A stretch of DNA of 64,000 bases, taken from Filosporella fistucella. Lineage: Eukaryota > Ascomycota > Leotiomycetes > Helotiales. The stretch spans positions 1,922,001 through 1,986,000 of the forward strand of contig JAQJZZ010000001.1 of the NCBI GenBank assembly GCA_030077755.1, read 5' to 3'. The translations under genes and the position numbers were made by a program. A model generated the notes under the pieces. It was not told the DNA's origin. It was given only the letters and a program-made list of their open reading frames with translations, and did no database searches. Shown piece after piece: positions 11,649 to 24,300 of the stretch; within the stretch, counting starts at the first letter, position 1, and each line of letters starts with the position of its first letter.

Positions 11649-12027
11649 GACGGCTTCGGGTATGAAGGGGGAACGGCAAGGGATGTAGTACCAAACTAAT
11701 CCTTCAACTTGTGCTAGAGCGTTGGACGGACCTATGGAATGGGCGGCAAGCGTCGAGTGCATATATCTTGTGTTAGAAGAAAGTTTGTTTCACCACATAT
11801 ATATAAGCAGGGATTTTGAGCTAGAAGAAGAGGGGCCCAATTGATGTTGAAATGAGAGGTATATAGTATTCATACAAGCAATATTTCATAAATTGAGCTC
11901 CCTTGTTGCCTGAGTCCTGCAAACATTGTGTTCGTGCTCAACGCAGATTTTATTTCTCGCAAAAAAAGCCTTGACCAAAATTGAAGTATTTGTACAAAAG
12001 GATGTCAAATCCACTTTTCAACCCCAC
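11649..12027. other. Convergent intergenic, 379 bp
   Basis: Lies between two 3' ends (dipeptidase plus, Ca2+-ATPase minus). It is AT-rich, as expected for 3' UTRs. Confidence 0.5.
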
Positions 12028-15000
12028 TTAGACCTTTTCATGCCCAGGATGAACAACGTGCTCCTTAATACTCTCCATCTTCTCCTCAAACTTGAACTTT
12101 AACGAGTTGACTCTACCACCTCTGATCTTCCTCATAAAGCCCAGATGCTCAGACTCTCTCCTCTTGAGCAGGTATTTCTCGGACACCATGTGTGGTGCAA
12201 GAGATTTCTTCCAGCGGTGAGGGATAAGATGGGCGATCCAATCATCGGGGATGAGACGGATGAGGACAGCGACTGGGAGTGATAAAGCGCCGAGAACGAT
12301 AGAGTAACCCCACTGAGCACCGTTGAGGGGTGTGATCCGGAAGGCTTCGCCACCCACGAAGATGATGAGGACTTGTCCGCCTACCATGACTACATTGATG
12401 GCTATAAAGAACCAATTGTGTTGAATTCCTTCAAAGATGTTGAATTTATTGTCCAGACGTCGATTGCTACCGAAGGTTAGCGAGTGTCATGGCAGGGCAG
12501 TAGGAAACGTACTTGTATTGATTGAAGATTTGCATCCAAACGAATGTATTGAAAACAAGAGTCTTGAGCTGCTTTTGTTCATTCTCCGATTCGTAAGAGA
12601 AAATTGTTTTGCCTCCAAAATTTAAAATAAAAGTGACAACCAACTGAAAGATGGCTTGCCCGATGATCATTTTCCACATGTTTAGAGTTATGAGAGGAGC
12701 AGATTTCTTGTCGGGCTTGCGGTTCAAAATATTGCGAGTTGGCGGGTCAGTTGCCAAGGCGAGAGCTGCGAATGTATCCATAATCAAGTTGACCCAGAGC
12801 AATTGAACTGCATTAAGCACAGATTGTTGAGTAGAACTTGCTACTGCTGATACGAAAGTCAGAACCACGGCGGTGATGTTCACAGTAATTTGAAACTATT
12901 TATGTCAGCAAATTCTAGCTTCTTTCTGAACCAACCTACCTGCAAAAATTTCTTTACAGCATCATTCACCGCTCGTCCCCACATAAGAGCCTTCACGATG
13001 GAAGCGAAATTGTCATCCATGAGAATGATGGCAGATGCCTCCTTAGCAACCTCAGTTCCGGCAATACCCATAGAGAAGCCGATATCAGCCATTTTCAGAG
13101 CTGGTGCATCGTTTGTACCGTCTCCAGTCACAGCAACAGTCTCGCCTAGCTCCTTCAATCTCTTGACTAATATGCGTTTGTCTTCTGGGCTAGATCGGGC
13201 GAGCACTTGCAAATGTGGAATTGTACTGTCCATTTCTTCCTGGGAGAGTCGTCTGAATGTAGGTCCCTCCATCACTATTCCACCGGTCTGGGGTGTATAG
13301 ATGCCACATTCTTCGGCGATGGCTTTGGCAGTGAGCAAGTTGTCTCCTGTGACCATACGAACAACAACGCCAGCATGTTGACAGTCTTTGACTGCGTCCT
13401 GTACTCCATGTCTCAATGGATCCTGGATACCCACTATTCCTAGCAGAGTCATGTCCATAAATACGTCATTGAATGTTGCTTGAGATAGATCGTCATGAAT
13501 GGCTGTACCAGCAGGTGGCCAGCTTTCGTAATCCTTGTAAACAATGGCGATGGTACGAAGTGACCTCGATGCGTACGTTGAGATGATGTCGGCCAACACT
13601 TGTGAATGCTGGGTGCTCAGTTTGCCTGCTGATAACGAAGGGCTAGACGGATCGTCCACGATCAGGGTACATTTGTCTAACAAAATCTCCGAAGCGCCTT
13701 TCGCGTAGATCCTAAATTTGTCTTCGGCCAATTTGACCACACAGGCCATGTACTTGTTTGCAGAGTCGAATGGGACAATCTGAACAATGTTTGCGTTTGA
13801 TCTCTCTTCTTGTAGTGGGCCGATGCCAAGATATGTCCGTGCAAACTCCAAGAGTGCAGTCTCCGTCTTAGACCCAATAAACGTTTGCTTCCCGTCTTGC
13901 TCGCCTTCGAAAGCTGTCGAGTTGATAACGATGGATTGAGCAAGTAGTGATTTGATCTCAGTGCTCAATTTGGAGAGAAAGTCCCCTACGGCAGAAACAC
14001 CAGCGATAGTGGTTGCTGGCTTCTCATCGGCTTGGGTATCGCTGTTACGGCTGGTGTCTGTCTCCTCAGTAGTATCGGTTGTCTTCCCGAATTGAACATC
14101 GGTTCCAATAGTTGCGGCTACCATTGTCATTTTGTTTTCTGTCAACGTGCCTGTCTTATCAGAGCAAATGGTGGTTGCATTTCCCATCGTTTCGCAAGCC
14201 CTTAAAACTCGCACTAAATTATTGTCTTTCAACATCCGAGTGGTTGCAAATGCCAGAGCTAATGTTACCGCAAGTGGAAGACTATATTGTGTCAGTACGA
14301 TTCATGCGGAAGGAAGGCATCACTTACCCCTCGGGAACGGCCACGACCACTACTGTTACGGAGACAATAAAGATTTGTAGGAAATTTTGGCCTTTCTCGG
14401 ACGGAGTTAACTTGCTACCTTTGAGTTGTGCACAGAACTTGATGAAAAGTACAATGAACAGAACCAATGCTGCAGCACCACCCAACTTCGCGATATAATC
14501 CGCAAGAACATTGAGTTTTTGCTGTAGAGGAGTTGCATCTGTTTCTTCACGAAGGGACATCATCGTTTTGCCGAAAGTAGAATGAACGCCTACTGCAGTG
14601 ACGAGAAACTTGCCGACGCCCTCAGCAATTTTGCTTCCGGACAGAATGAATGGGTCCAATTTGCGAATATCCGCGCCGGCTTCAATTGCTTTGAAAACAT
14701 CGGCTCCTGATTGCTTTTTGAGTAAATCCGATTCGCCTGTCGCAGATGACTCGTCGCATTTGATGGAATGGCCCTCAATCAATATCCCATCAACTGGAAC
14801 CATGTCACCTGGCTCGAGCAACATCACGTCGCCAACGAGAACGTCATAGATGTTGATTTCTTGTCTTCTTCCAGATCGAATGACTTTCACGCTGCGATCC
14901 TCCTTTTTGCGATTGAGTTTAACAAATTGTCGTTCCTTTTGCCAATCATTGATTGTGCCCACAACGACTACAATAATGATAGCAGCCATAATTGCCACTC

Positions 15001-15768
15001 CCTCCACCCACTCGACTTTCGCCTCACCAGGCTCATGTTTCTGGCCAAAGGTTTGATATAGTCCTAGAGCAAGGGAAACAACAGCAGCAATGGATAGAAG
15101 AATGAGAACTTTGTCGTTGTATGTAATCCATGCCAACTCTAGCAGACTCTTGCTCTTTTTCTCAGGCAAATGATTATCTTTAAATATCCTTTTGCGGTCC
15201 ACGAACGAGTCCCCAGAGCGGCCTTTCGTTGATCTGGCTGCACTTGCTTTGCGATTCAATTTGCTAGCTGTGGTGCTACCTGGTGTTTTGCCAGTCGCCT
15301 CTTCGAATGTCACTGTGCCATCGAGGGACACTTCATCAACACTCAATCCGCTTACTACATTCGATCGCAATCCCTTCTCGAGGCCTGCTATCCCGCCCAG
15401 AGCGTAGAACGCGCTTAAACTTTTAGGGTTCAGAAGCTTTGATAGTTGTCCTGGACTGAAGGCGAAGGAATTGTCTTCGACTTCAAATAGGTCTTCAGTG
15501 CCTGGGTCGGGGGCTAATGCTTCAGTATCGTGCAAAATGTCTTCGACTGTAACTTCTCGTGGGGCTTGGAAAGCCACTCCCTTGCCTGAGGATTTTGCCG
15601 GATTGAGAGTTGGTCGTTGAGTATCTTCTGTAGTTGAAGCTTGCGCCTACATGAAATCTAAATTAGCCATTTAAAAACTCATGAAAAGTGAAAGACGGAA
15701 CCGACCTTAGATGTCTCGACTACAGGTGAGTCGCCAATGGCAGATTTCTCTGGATCCACAGAGGCCAT
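12028..15768 (-). CDS. PMC1: P-type Ca2+-ATPase, PMC1/PMCA family, five exons, 1,181 aa
   Basis: Exons 15768-15706, 15646-14328, 14281-12940, 12895-12513, 12466-12028; introns 59, 46, 44 and 46 nt, all GT-AG, every junction in frame. It pumps cytosolic Ca2+ (into the vacuole for yeast Pmc1) in exchange for H+, using ATP. Visible P2B-ATPase landmarks: actuator TGES (CDESSATGESDLL), PEGLPLAVTLALA on transmembrane helix 4, the phosphorylation loop CSDKTGTLTENKM with Asp at about residue 502, TGDNLLTAKAIA, GDGTNDAPALKMADIGFSMG and the M5-M6 VNDAVKKFLQFQITVN. About ten membrane helices are expected. The short N- and C-terminal tails lack a clear calmodulin-binding helix, as in fungal PMC1 rather than animal PMCA. 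The start is the first ATG in a 21-codon first exon (MASVDPEKS). Confidence 0.95.
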
Positions 15769-18700
15769 GACGACAAAAAGCTGCTGTTGGCAGTAGATGT
15801 AAATATGGTGCTATCTAGGTCCTCCTGGTTCGCAAGGTAAGCCTCGCGCTTTACGTGTAGTACCAACTATGGTGATGGGTATTTTCGAGTAGAATTTGGA
15901 GAGTAGAACAACTAAAGTAGTAAAAGAGAAGATGAGCTCTTCAACGCAATGTTAATGCAACATAATTGGTTGCAGAAGTTATGAAAAAAAAAAACTTCTT
16001 GTGCAAAAGCGAACAAGATGTTGCCAAAGGTTTAGGAAGTAAGGGTTGGGGAAACGGGAGTAAACATAGGTAGGCGCGCAAGGCAAACAAGATTAAATTC
16101 GGTTCCCAACATATGACGAAGGTAATATGAGAAGTGCTCAGCCTCAGGGCAATCAGGAAGGCAGAACGTGTCTAAACAGAGTTGGCGTATTCGATACAGC
16201 GGGAGTTGAACCCTATTGGAGTATCATATGGAGGTCAACACCCATGCGCTGGCGGGCCAGCAGGTTGCAGTCCGCTCGATGGCAGTAGATGTGTGAGACC
16301 AAGTCGAGTGATGACCACGAGGCAGAAGGCACGACATGGTTAAAGTCAACTCGGCAATGTACAGTTTTCTGGCGTCGACCACTCGAGTTCTGACACACAA
16401 ACGGAAGATGAGATCGGCCGGAGAGTGGGCCAGGGGCAAGTCCCTGTTTATTTCCCGACTTTGGGCTCTGGGCAGGCAGGGTGGGTGGGCATACTCCGTG
16501 CAACAGCATGTCCCTAGAGTACGTAGTATGAAGCAGTGGCAGCCTTGGTTGGGAGAAACGTTAAGACATGCCACCACGCCACAGTGGTATTATCCTACGT
16601 AGTGGCATACTGTTTCGAGTTCCCAAGTCACGTATTGTCGGAGAGAACAAGTACACGCATACTTCGGTACGTACTGTACGTGGAACATATCAGATAAAGG
16701 TAAAATGATATCCTGCCAAGAACAACGATTCCCAGATTCCAGAGTCAAAAAGAAAGGCGGAGGAAGATGCGACACTCTGGCTGATGATTGTGGCAGCCAC
16801 AGATTGCCGTCGCCTTGGCGGCTGTGAGCCAATGACATACTCCAATTTCCAGGCCGCTTGGCGCGCTCGTTGGTGGTTTGGTGGCAGAGCTTGTATAGCG
16901 GGGTAATGGGCAACTCTGGGCCCCCCAACGATTATTTGCATTGTGGGTGGTGTATCTGGTCAGGCTGCTGTCAGCTCGCGTTGTTGTTTTGGCTGTACAA
17001 GTACAAGTAAACTCATCTCCTTTAGCGTCATTCATTGGCCCACGTTACTTGGCATTGCTGTGCGAAATGCATGAGGGATATGTTTCACTTTAGGAAGCCA
17101 ATCGCCTGCCCTGATCTTGAGAAAAATATTGGCGCCAATGTTAATGTCTGCCACATAAGTAAGAGCGGTCGCCCTGTTTACTACTCCCAAGACTCTGCCC
17201 AAGACTTTCCAAGAATGTCCAAGACTCAACTCGACTGATTCCTTGGAAATCTTGTTTTTTCGGACAACGAGGGCAAGTCACAGACACACCAATTTGCATG
17301 CGCGTCGAGGTCCTTTCACATATGTGAGGGTAATGACGTTAAATTTGAATCGAGGAAGTCCAAGTTGTACGGAGTGCTGGAATGTCATGTCGATAAAATC
17401 GGTCAATTCACCAAGCTGAGAATATCCGGAATACAAAACAATGAGAACGAGCTGCGCGAAATGCATTGCGTTTCTTCTATGAAATGGTCCCACAAATTTC
17501 TCAAGAACGATCCAAGAATGTCAAGCAAAGACATCCCTTGGCAGTTGTGCTTGTTCTCACTTCATGTGGATTGATAGTCAGGGACGGCGAGGGACGCAAG
17601 ACAATATCTCGAGGACGGGCAAAACCCAATAGATTTGCACGGCCGATTTTCATAAGCTTCAGAAAAAGACACTGAGATATCATCGGCCAAACCCAATTGT
17701 ACGACGGTCTCTTTGCAGTCCTGACAATGTTGTGAACGAGCGTGGAGGAATAGCAGCGCGTGATGCAAAAATGTCCCGCTCACCGCTGCTGGACACGATC
17801 AATTCTTATGCGACCCTGTCTTCTCAATACTCTGTAATGTTCGACTTCCTTGCTGCCGCAAGTACAAGTACCTAAGATAATCCTCCAGGAAAGACACCAA
17901 ATTATGCCAGGCATCAGTAAGTTGGGCTGACGGGCTTCGAATCGCATCGACAATGCTGCCTTACCCCTCAAGGGAATGCCCCAATTGGATCGGATGAGAA
18001 TCGCAATTGCAGTAACGAAACGTTTACAGCGCAAAACGACAACGTTTGTTCGAGACCCTTTTCATCCAACACACAATCCCCCTAGACGTTTCTCGCACCG
18101 AAGCCTCGGATGTTATTGTCTTATGCTGCCATGCCCTATTATCTCTTGAATGTGCTGCTTTGAAGATCTGAGTCCGACGACCAGAATTCAATGGATTATC
18201 GGAAGAAAAGTAGCGTGTAAGTCGCTGTGCGAATGGTTATCAGGTAGTGCCCAAGAGGCTATTGATCCGTCGCGAAGCCGCATGGAGGAGACACCTACAT
18301 CTCTTTTGACCTATGTTCCAATGTCAGCTGCCATTCCTGCACCACCAACTCGATCAATGGAACCCTACATCGAGAAACTCATCTTCCAGCTCTCACCAGA
18401 AGTAGAATCCTCCGGAATGTCCTGCCAGTAGGTGACCATGGAACAATGCCATTCTGCTGCCACTTGTTGAGAGAAAGTAAATACCCTTTGGGTGTCCCAA
18501 AATCCAGTACAAGTCGAATTGCGAACAATTCAAACTGCTAGGTCGCTTCATGTTAGATCCGCAGAACTGCAGCCGATGGATGCAACCGCAGGAGTGGTGG
18601 AGCAATTAATCATTGAGCTTGTGTTGGAGACATTTTACTGAAGCAGGAGGAGCTTCGCGAGCTCTCACGATACGCGATCATAGGCCCACTTACTCCCATT

Positions 18701-19116
18701 TTATTCGCGCCATCACGTGCCATCAACGGACAACGGAGGTGCTTGCCAGAGTTCCCAGATGATTTGCATAGTCCCTGAACATTTACACGCAGTTGCACCA
18801 TGATGAACAAAGAAGTCAAACAAACGACGTGAGAATGCGGTCCATTACACCAGATAGGGAGGATATGCATTATGTGCCGACTACCGATCTTCAGGCTGCA
18901 AACCACATTTAGCCTACCACACGACGGCCATAGGAAAAATCATTATATGAACTCGAAACAGCCTCATCAGAAACAATTTATAATGTGCATCTGACTTGCC
19001 AAGATTTACTCAATCTGAGATCTACAGTCCCCACTACAAAATAATGAATAAGAGACACATTCCCCAGATTTGTCCTCTTGGCGTGCTTTGTATATTCTCT
19101 AAATTGTGTTGTGAAT
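15769..19116. other. Largest gene-poor interval, about 3.35 kb
   Basis: Lies between the divergent Ca2+-ATPase and SGNH-hydrolase genes. Base composition is not AT-rich, so it does not look like RIP-degraded repeat DNA. I find no frame that resembles a family. It holds a near-periodic CCAAGACT cluster (17187-17226) and scattered palindromic TACGTA motifs near 16514-16680. A long promoter, UTR or non-coding transcript is possible but unproven. Confidence 0.4.
17187..17226 (+). repeat. Four near-periodic CCAAGACT/CCAAGAAT copies
   Basis: CCAAGACT begins at 17187, 17199 and 17219, with CCAAGAAT at 17209; spacings are 12, 10 and 10 bp, close to a helical turn. Further CCAAGAA occurs near 17512. 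It could be a degenerate minisatellite or a cluster of factor-binding sites. Confidence 0.5.
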
Positions 19117-20553
19117 ATGTTTTTCAGTCATTTATTGTCTCTGGCCGTGCTGTCAGCGTGTGCAAGTGCACTGCCGACTGAGGTAGAGAGAAGGCAGTCG
19201 TTGAATACTACCGATTTTCATTGGGTGGATACATGGACCTCGATGCCCCAGCTCGTGGAGCCTGACAACCTTCCTCCATCTCCATTCGGTGTAGGTCTCC
19301 ACATGGATTGAACGGCCTTTTAGTACCCTCAAATTGACGTATATATAGAAAGGGGGCTCTTCAGTCCTCGTTGGTGCCACCCTCCGCCAAACGTTCCACG
19401 TCTCGGTCGCTGCAGAACGAATTCGGATTCAATTTTCCAATACATTCGGTGCATCTGACCTTCCAATCACAGCTGCATCTCTCGCTCTACCGACAGGTGG
19501 CAAAGCCGGATCAGGAGACATTCAAGCCAGCCCACTTGTTGGTTTGACTTTCAATGGCGCTTCATCGGTAGTAATTCCAAAAGGAAAAACGATATACTGT
19601 GATGCAGTCAACTTCTCGGTCAAGGCTCAAAGCATGATTACCGTAACCACATACACCGAAAAAGGACAAAGTGGAACATCTATAACTGGACACCCCGGAA
19701 GCAGGACAACCAGTTGGATGCAAGCCGGGAATCATGTAAATGCTTCCACAGTGACTGGCACCAGTACAAAGCACTGGTGAGTCATCCAATTGAAGTTAAA
19801 TATGATTTGCTGACCTGAAAGGTATTTTGCAACAGTCGTCGAGGCATGGCTTCCGAAGACTGCAAGCGCTCTAATCATCCTAGGGGATAGTATCACTGAC
19901 GGTAGAGGAAGCGATGATGATATGAACAATCGGTGGGAAATACGTATATTCAACCAAATGGGTCTAGACTGACCATCTCTAGATGGCCTGATCTTCTGCT
20001 AGCGAAGATGCAAAAGAACAATATTATGGATATCGGGGTGAACAATCAGGGAGCAGGAGGCAATCGTGTTTTGGCGGACGGCCTTGGCCCTTCTCTCATC
20101 AGCAGATATACCAGGGACGCCATCACCCAATCTGGCGTCAAATATGTGTTGATATTCGAAGGTGTAAATGATATTGGTTCAGCAGGCACCGATTCTGGCA
20201 CACAGAATGGAATCGGCGACAGATTGATCTCAGCCTTCAAGCAGATTGCCGCCGACTGTAAGAAGAACAACATTGCTGTCTTTGCAGCAACCATCACGCC
20301 GTTTGGGGGAAGTGGTCAAAGCTATTCAAACCCAACGCGAGAGGCAACAAGGCAGAAGGTAAACAGATGGATTCTGACGAGTGGAACATTTGATGCAGTG
20401 GTAGATTTTGCAAAGATTATCGGCGATCCTGCTACTGCAAGCCAACTGGCGAGCAAGTACGATGGTGGAGACCATCTTCATCCTAACGCCGCTGGGTATC
20501 AAGCTATCGCTGACGCGTTTCCACTTGATATTTTTGCGAAATTCGCAAAATAA
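19117..20553 (+). CDS. Secreted SGNH/GDSL-type hydrolase (esterase/lipase), four exons, 427 aa
   Basis: Exons 19117-19290, 19349-19776, 19822-19932, 19983-20553; introns 58, 45 and 50 nt, all joins in frame. The signal peptide MFFSHLLSLAVLSACASALP is followed by a propeptide-like ERRQS. SGNH block I is ILGDSITDGRG (catalytic Ser in GDSIT), block II NNQGAGGNRVL (oxyanion Gly), block III FEGVNDIG (Asn), and block V DGGDHLHPNAAG (Asp and His, D-x-x-H). The N-terminal 190 residues form the beta-rich segment (WVDTWTSMPQ...ATLRQTFHVS) found in fungal GDSL proteins related to rhamnogalacturonan and plant-wall acetylesterases. It is probably an extracellular carbohydrate esterase or lipase; substrate undetermined. 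ATG 19117 is chosen because it starts exactly at the signal peptide. Confidence 0.9.
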
Positions 20554-21392
20554 TTGACTGAAGTACTATAAAAGAGGAGTGAAATAGAGAGGACAAGCTG
20601 TACATAAGAAATGCAATTGTACATATGAGAATTAAAAGGCTCCGAAAACAGAAAGCTGAGATGTAAAACACACTGGGTGAGGATGGACGACTCTGTGACT
20701 ATTGAGATAGCTGGGTTGTCTTACTAAACGAACAGAAAGGCGAAATCTATCATTCCCGCCCTGCTTCATAAACTCTCGCTTCAACTTTGACGGCTTCGCC
20801 AGGACCCTATACGGAGATAGATTGGTTGAAGAAAGTTTGTGACAGTGGGGGAAAAGGATTCGACAAAACCAAGTACCTACCCAACCTCGTAAAGAGGTCG
20901 TGTTTGCCGAAGTGCTTGCAGATGATCGAAAAGCGGCACTGTGTACATTGTAAGGAGGCTGAGGAGGTGGAGAGAATATCGCGCAGGGAGTATTTCTGCT
21001 CCAGGGGCTATCATGGAGATAGATCACCTAGATCTTTGTGAGGATATAATACCAGATGCCTATCTAATGCTCCTTGAACTGAAAATCTGGATCTCTCATG
21101 TCGTAGACATTCCGTGACTCGCTGCCGCTTTACCAGGCCCATCGCGTGAATGGCGCGATCCGACGCGCCGAAAAAGTTCGTGTGTTGCCTGGCGATTGCA
21201 CAGTACCGCATTCGAGTGACACAGACACACCAAATCGAGACCAAGCCATCACCACCAGCACAACTTCAACGACTCGTCGCAATTCTCTTCCACCTTCAAA
21301 TCGACATCACTTTCTTGTTATGGTGTCGTAGTTAAGGAAATGGGTCTCGATGAAGGTTGAACGACCAGACAATAGCCCTCGAGCTCGCAGCC
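20554..21392. other. Intergenic, about 0.84 kb
   Basis: 3' flank of the SGNH gene and promoter of RIF1. A minus-strand frame at 20632-21027 is open but shows no family features; I do not call it. Confidence 0.45.
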
Positions 21393-24300
21393 ATGGTAGA
21401 TTCGCTGGCAATACCGACATTACCACCAGCTCTCCAAGAACGTCCTCCCACACCCCCACGACAGTATCGAAATAGCGAGCCAAAGTCTTCTGTCGTTGGG
21501 CGATTTCTGCACCAAGACCCAGGCTCTCGACGCTCCTCAGCTGCCTCCATACTCACCCCCGACTCCTCATCTGAATCACCAAACATATCTGGGTCTGGGC
21601 GGAAGAAGGTTGGCTGGTCAGATACGCCAGAGTATAAGGATCCCCCTGTGGTATCATTTGATGGAAAAGGGATCCTGAAGCACGAAGTTCAACCTCTCCC
21701 ACCGTCTGCGGAACGAAAACCAACAAAGTCAATACTGAAAGCTCATAATGGACCTTACGACCTTGACGGCAGTGGATTGAGTAGCATACCGAAGCTTTTA
21801 CCCCCTCACCACCACGCGACATTCGCTACAATGCTGGAATCAATCATACAGCAGTTGGCGGGGAAAGACAGGAGCTCAAAAATGGATGCGTATCTTATGC
21901 TATCGGATTCTCTGAAAGCTTCTGATAATGTGCCTGATTTGAAAGCTCTGAGGGTGAAGATGTCAATTCTGTGCTCACTGATTGAGCAAGATCTAATGCA
22001 GACATTGGAGAATGGGAAACCGGATTCCACTCTGATGGCGAGGGTGTTGACACTCTTTTCAACTTTCCTTGCCCGGTCAGCAATTGCCGAATCTTTACCA
22101 ACAGAATTCTGCGTTCATATTGTCGACCATGCTATCAAATTATTCGACCAAGGCTCCATGTCGAAGGAAGCAACGAAATTGTTCATGTTTGTCCTCGCGC
22201 AGCAGAACTTCTCCTCCAAGGTTATGACGTCCGACAGAATTGGGAAGCTTGTTACAGCACTATGCAATCTCGATGTGTATATCAAAGGCAAGAGCACGGC
22301 AATCGGACGTATCACTATCTATCGCACACTTCTTCGACAATCCAGATCTCCTATGCTACATCATACCGTCTGGGTGCCAGATTTGTTCTCTCAGATGCTC
22401 AGCAGTATCAAGGAAGTCCGGAGCGCAGCTATTTTGTTTGGGTTGGAAGCTTCTTTTTCTGTTGGAACGGAAACTAACGCTACTAAAGCCGTGTTGAATC
22501 TCTTCAGAGTCGAACACGCCGAAGGGGGCCGGTTCGCGGAATTTTACTCTGGAAAATTGATCTCAATGTCGAAGAACAAGGATCAAAGCTATGCCGTACC
22601 GCAAATCTGGAGTGTTATCATTCTATTCCTGCGAAGTAAACCTAAAATTCTGGAGCAGTGGACATATTTCAAGCTCTATGTTGAAGTCATACAGAAATGC
22701 TTCAATTCAGGTGACAATGTTACCAGGGTGGAAGCCAATTATGCATGGAACCGTTTCGTCTTTGCAATCCAACCCAACGAATCGACATCGAAGAGCATGA
22801 GGTCCCTTCTGTGCCAAGCTCTTATAGGTCAGTTGAGGCTACGGAAGTCTAATACAGGCCGGAAGGCAGTCATCAGTAGTATTTACAACTTGTTGTATTA
22901 CGCATTTCAGCCAAAAGCATCTTCTGCGCAGCTTGATTTGTACTGGGATGAGTACATCATTCCACTCTTCGGCCACTCAGTAGAAAGTGGATCTGGCACG
23001 AAAGCGGTTCCCAACCTGGAGTTGGCGAAGCAAGACACCTCTGAAGCCTGCCTCATTCTACAGACACTGTTTGATTCAAAAAGACATAGACCATGGAGTG
23101 AGACACGAGCAATGGACAATTTGCAACACAACGCTGTATCTGTCACAGAACTGCCTGCAATCGACTCGAAATGGCTACGCAAAAACTCCGCCCGGGCCTT
23201 CGCAGTTCTGGAACCACTATTAATGTCGCTATATTGGGATCTGAGGGAGGAGTCTCCAGTCCTACAACTTTGGAATACATACATCAAGGCCATATCGTCT
23301 CCCGCCATCCTGGAGATTAAGGTCCATATTGATGCTCTGTCCTCCCTGGCCACGTTATTTGGCACATTACACAAAGTGTGGAATCTGGGTCCGGAGGGCC
23401 TGCAGAAATCACAATTACACCCAACAGACGCCTCGGAAATGACAGTGTCTACAAGATTTTTGAAAAGTTTTGAGGCGCTTGTGCTCACCGCTATTGAAGG
23501 CCTCGATGGACAAATGATGGCTTTCACTGATAAGCTTCTCTCTATTTCGCATGATACTTTTATTCCTGTCCAAACGCCATCACACCAGCCAAGCAAAATG
23601 CGTGCGTCGACCCGATCTCCGTTGCATCATATGTTCCTTCTCCTACTTCAGCCGTCACCCCAACTCGAATATGATCAACAATTTGCCAAAATGACGCATC
23701 GCTTATTCTCACCATTTCTTCACGACAAGAGGAAGACAAATAACAAGTCAAAAATGGACTTTGTAAAAGAACTGGTTCAATGGCTCCCATCAGAGTCTAC
23801 TGAACCTTGCAAACTCATATGGCAAGTTCTTGCAGATTTTGCTGCCTTAGTTGTGGATCAGAGAAACCCGGAGGGTACTGGCTACGTTGATGAGCCTCTT
23901 GGAGGTTACTACCGGGAAATTGTCAGTATTTTAGAGATTGGCGTCTGCCTCTCTCCACAACGGCCGCTTCCAGGATGGAAGACTCTGTTCGAGACTTTGG
24001 TCAATTCCGCTACACTCGATGCTGGAGATGCTGGTAAAGCCATCGTCATCATCGAGCCTATTGCGAGAAGCTTTCTGCCGAGAACCACTGGCACTGAGAA
24101 GCCCCTGAATGGATTATCATACTTCAACGTACTTCTTGGAAAAACAACCTTTCCCCGCGACCGTCAAGCTCTTGATGCAGCCACCAAGCGTATGTGGGGT
24201 ACCAAGAATGCAGGGCAGAGAAACACCGGATTTGATCCATACGTTTATCTGTATGAGTACATTCAATTATCATTGGAGACTTCTTACGGGTCTTTTGATA

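Noticed and set aside
16190..16290. Possible minus-strand tRNA suggested by a GGTTCAACTCCC T-loop-like sequence near 16205-16216
   Set aside because: The T stem pairs over only three bases and no matching acceptor stem, D arm or anticodon arm can be drawn at the right distance.
18150..18431. Open frame of 93 codons in the gene-poor interval
   Set aside because: No recognisable motif and no splice-compatible continuation; an expected chance frame in non-AT-rich DNA.
15769..19116. RIP-mutated transposon remnant
   Set aside because: The interval is not strongly AT-rich and shows no transposase-like frames or long terminal repeats.
20632..21027. Open frame of 131 codons on the minus strand between the SGNH hydrolase and RIF1
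   Set aside because: It has no ATG context, repeat, motif or family resemblance that I can defend; it overlaps probable UTR sequence.
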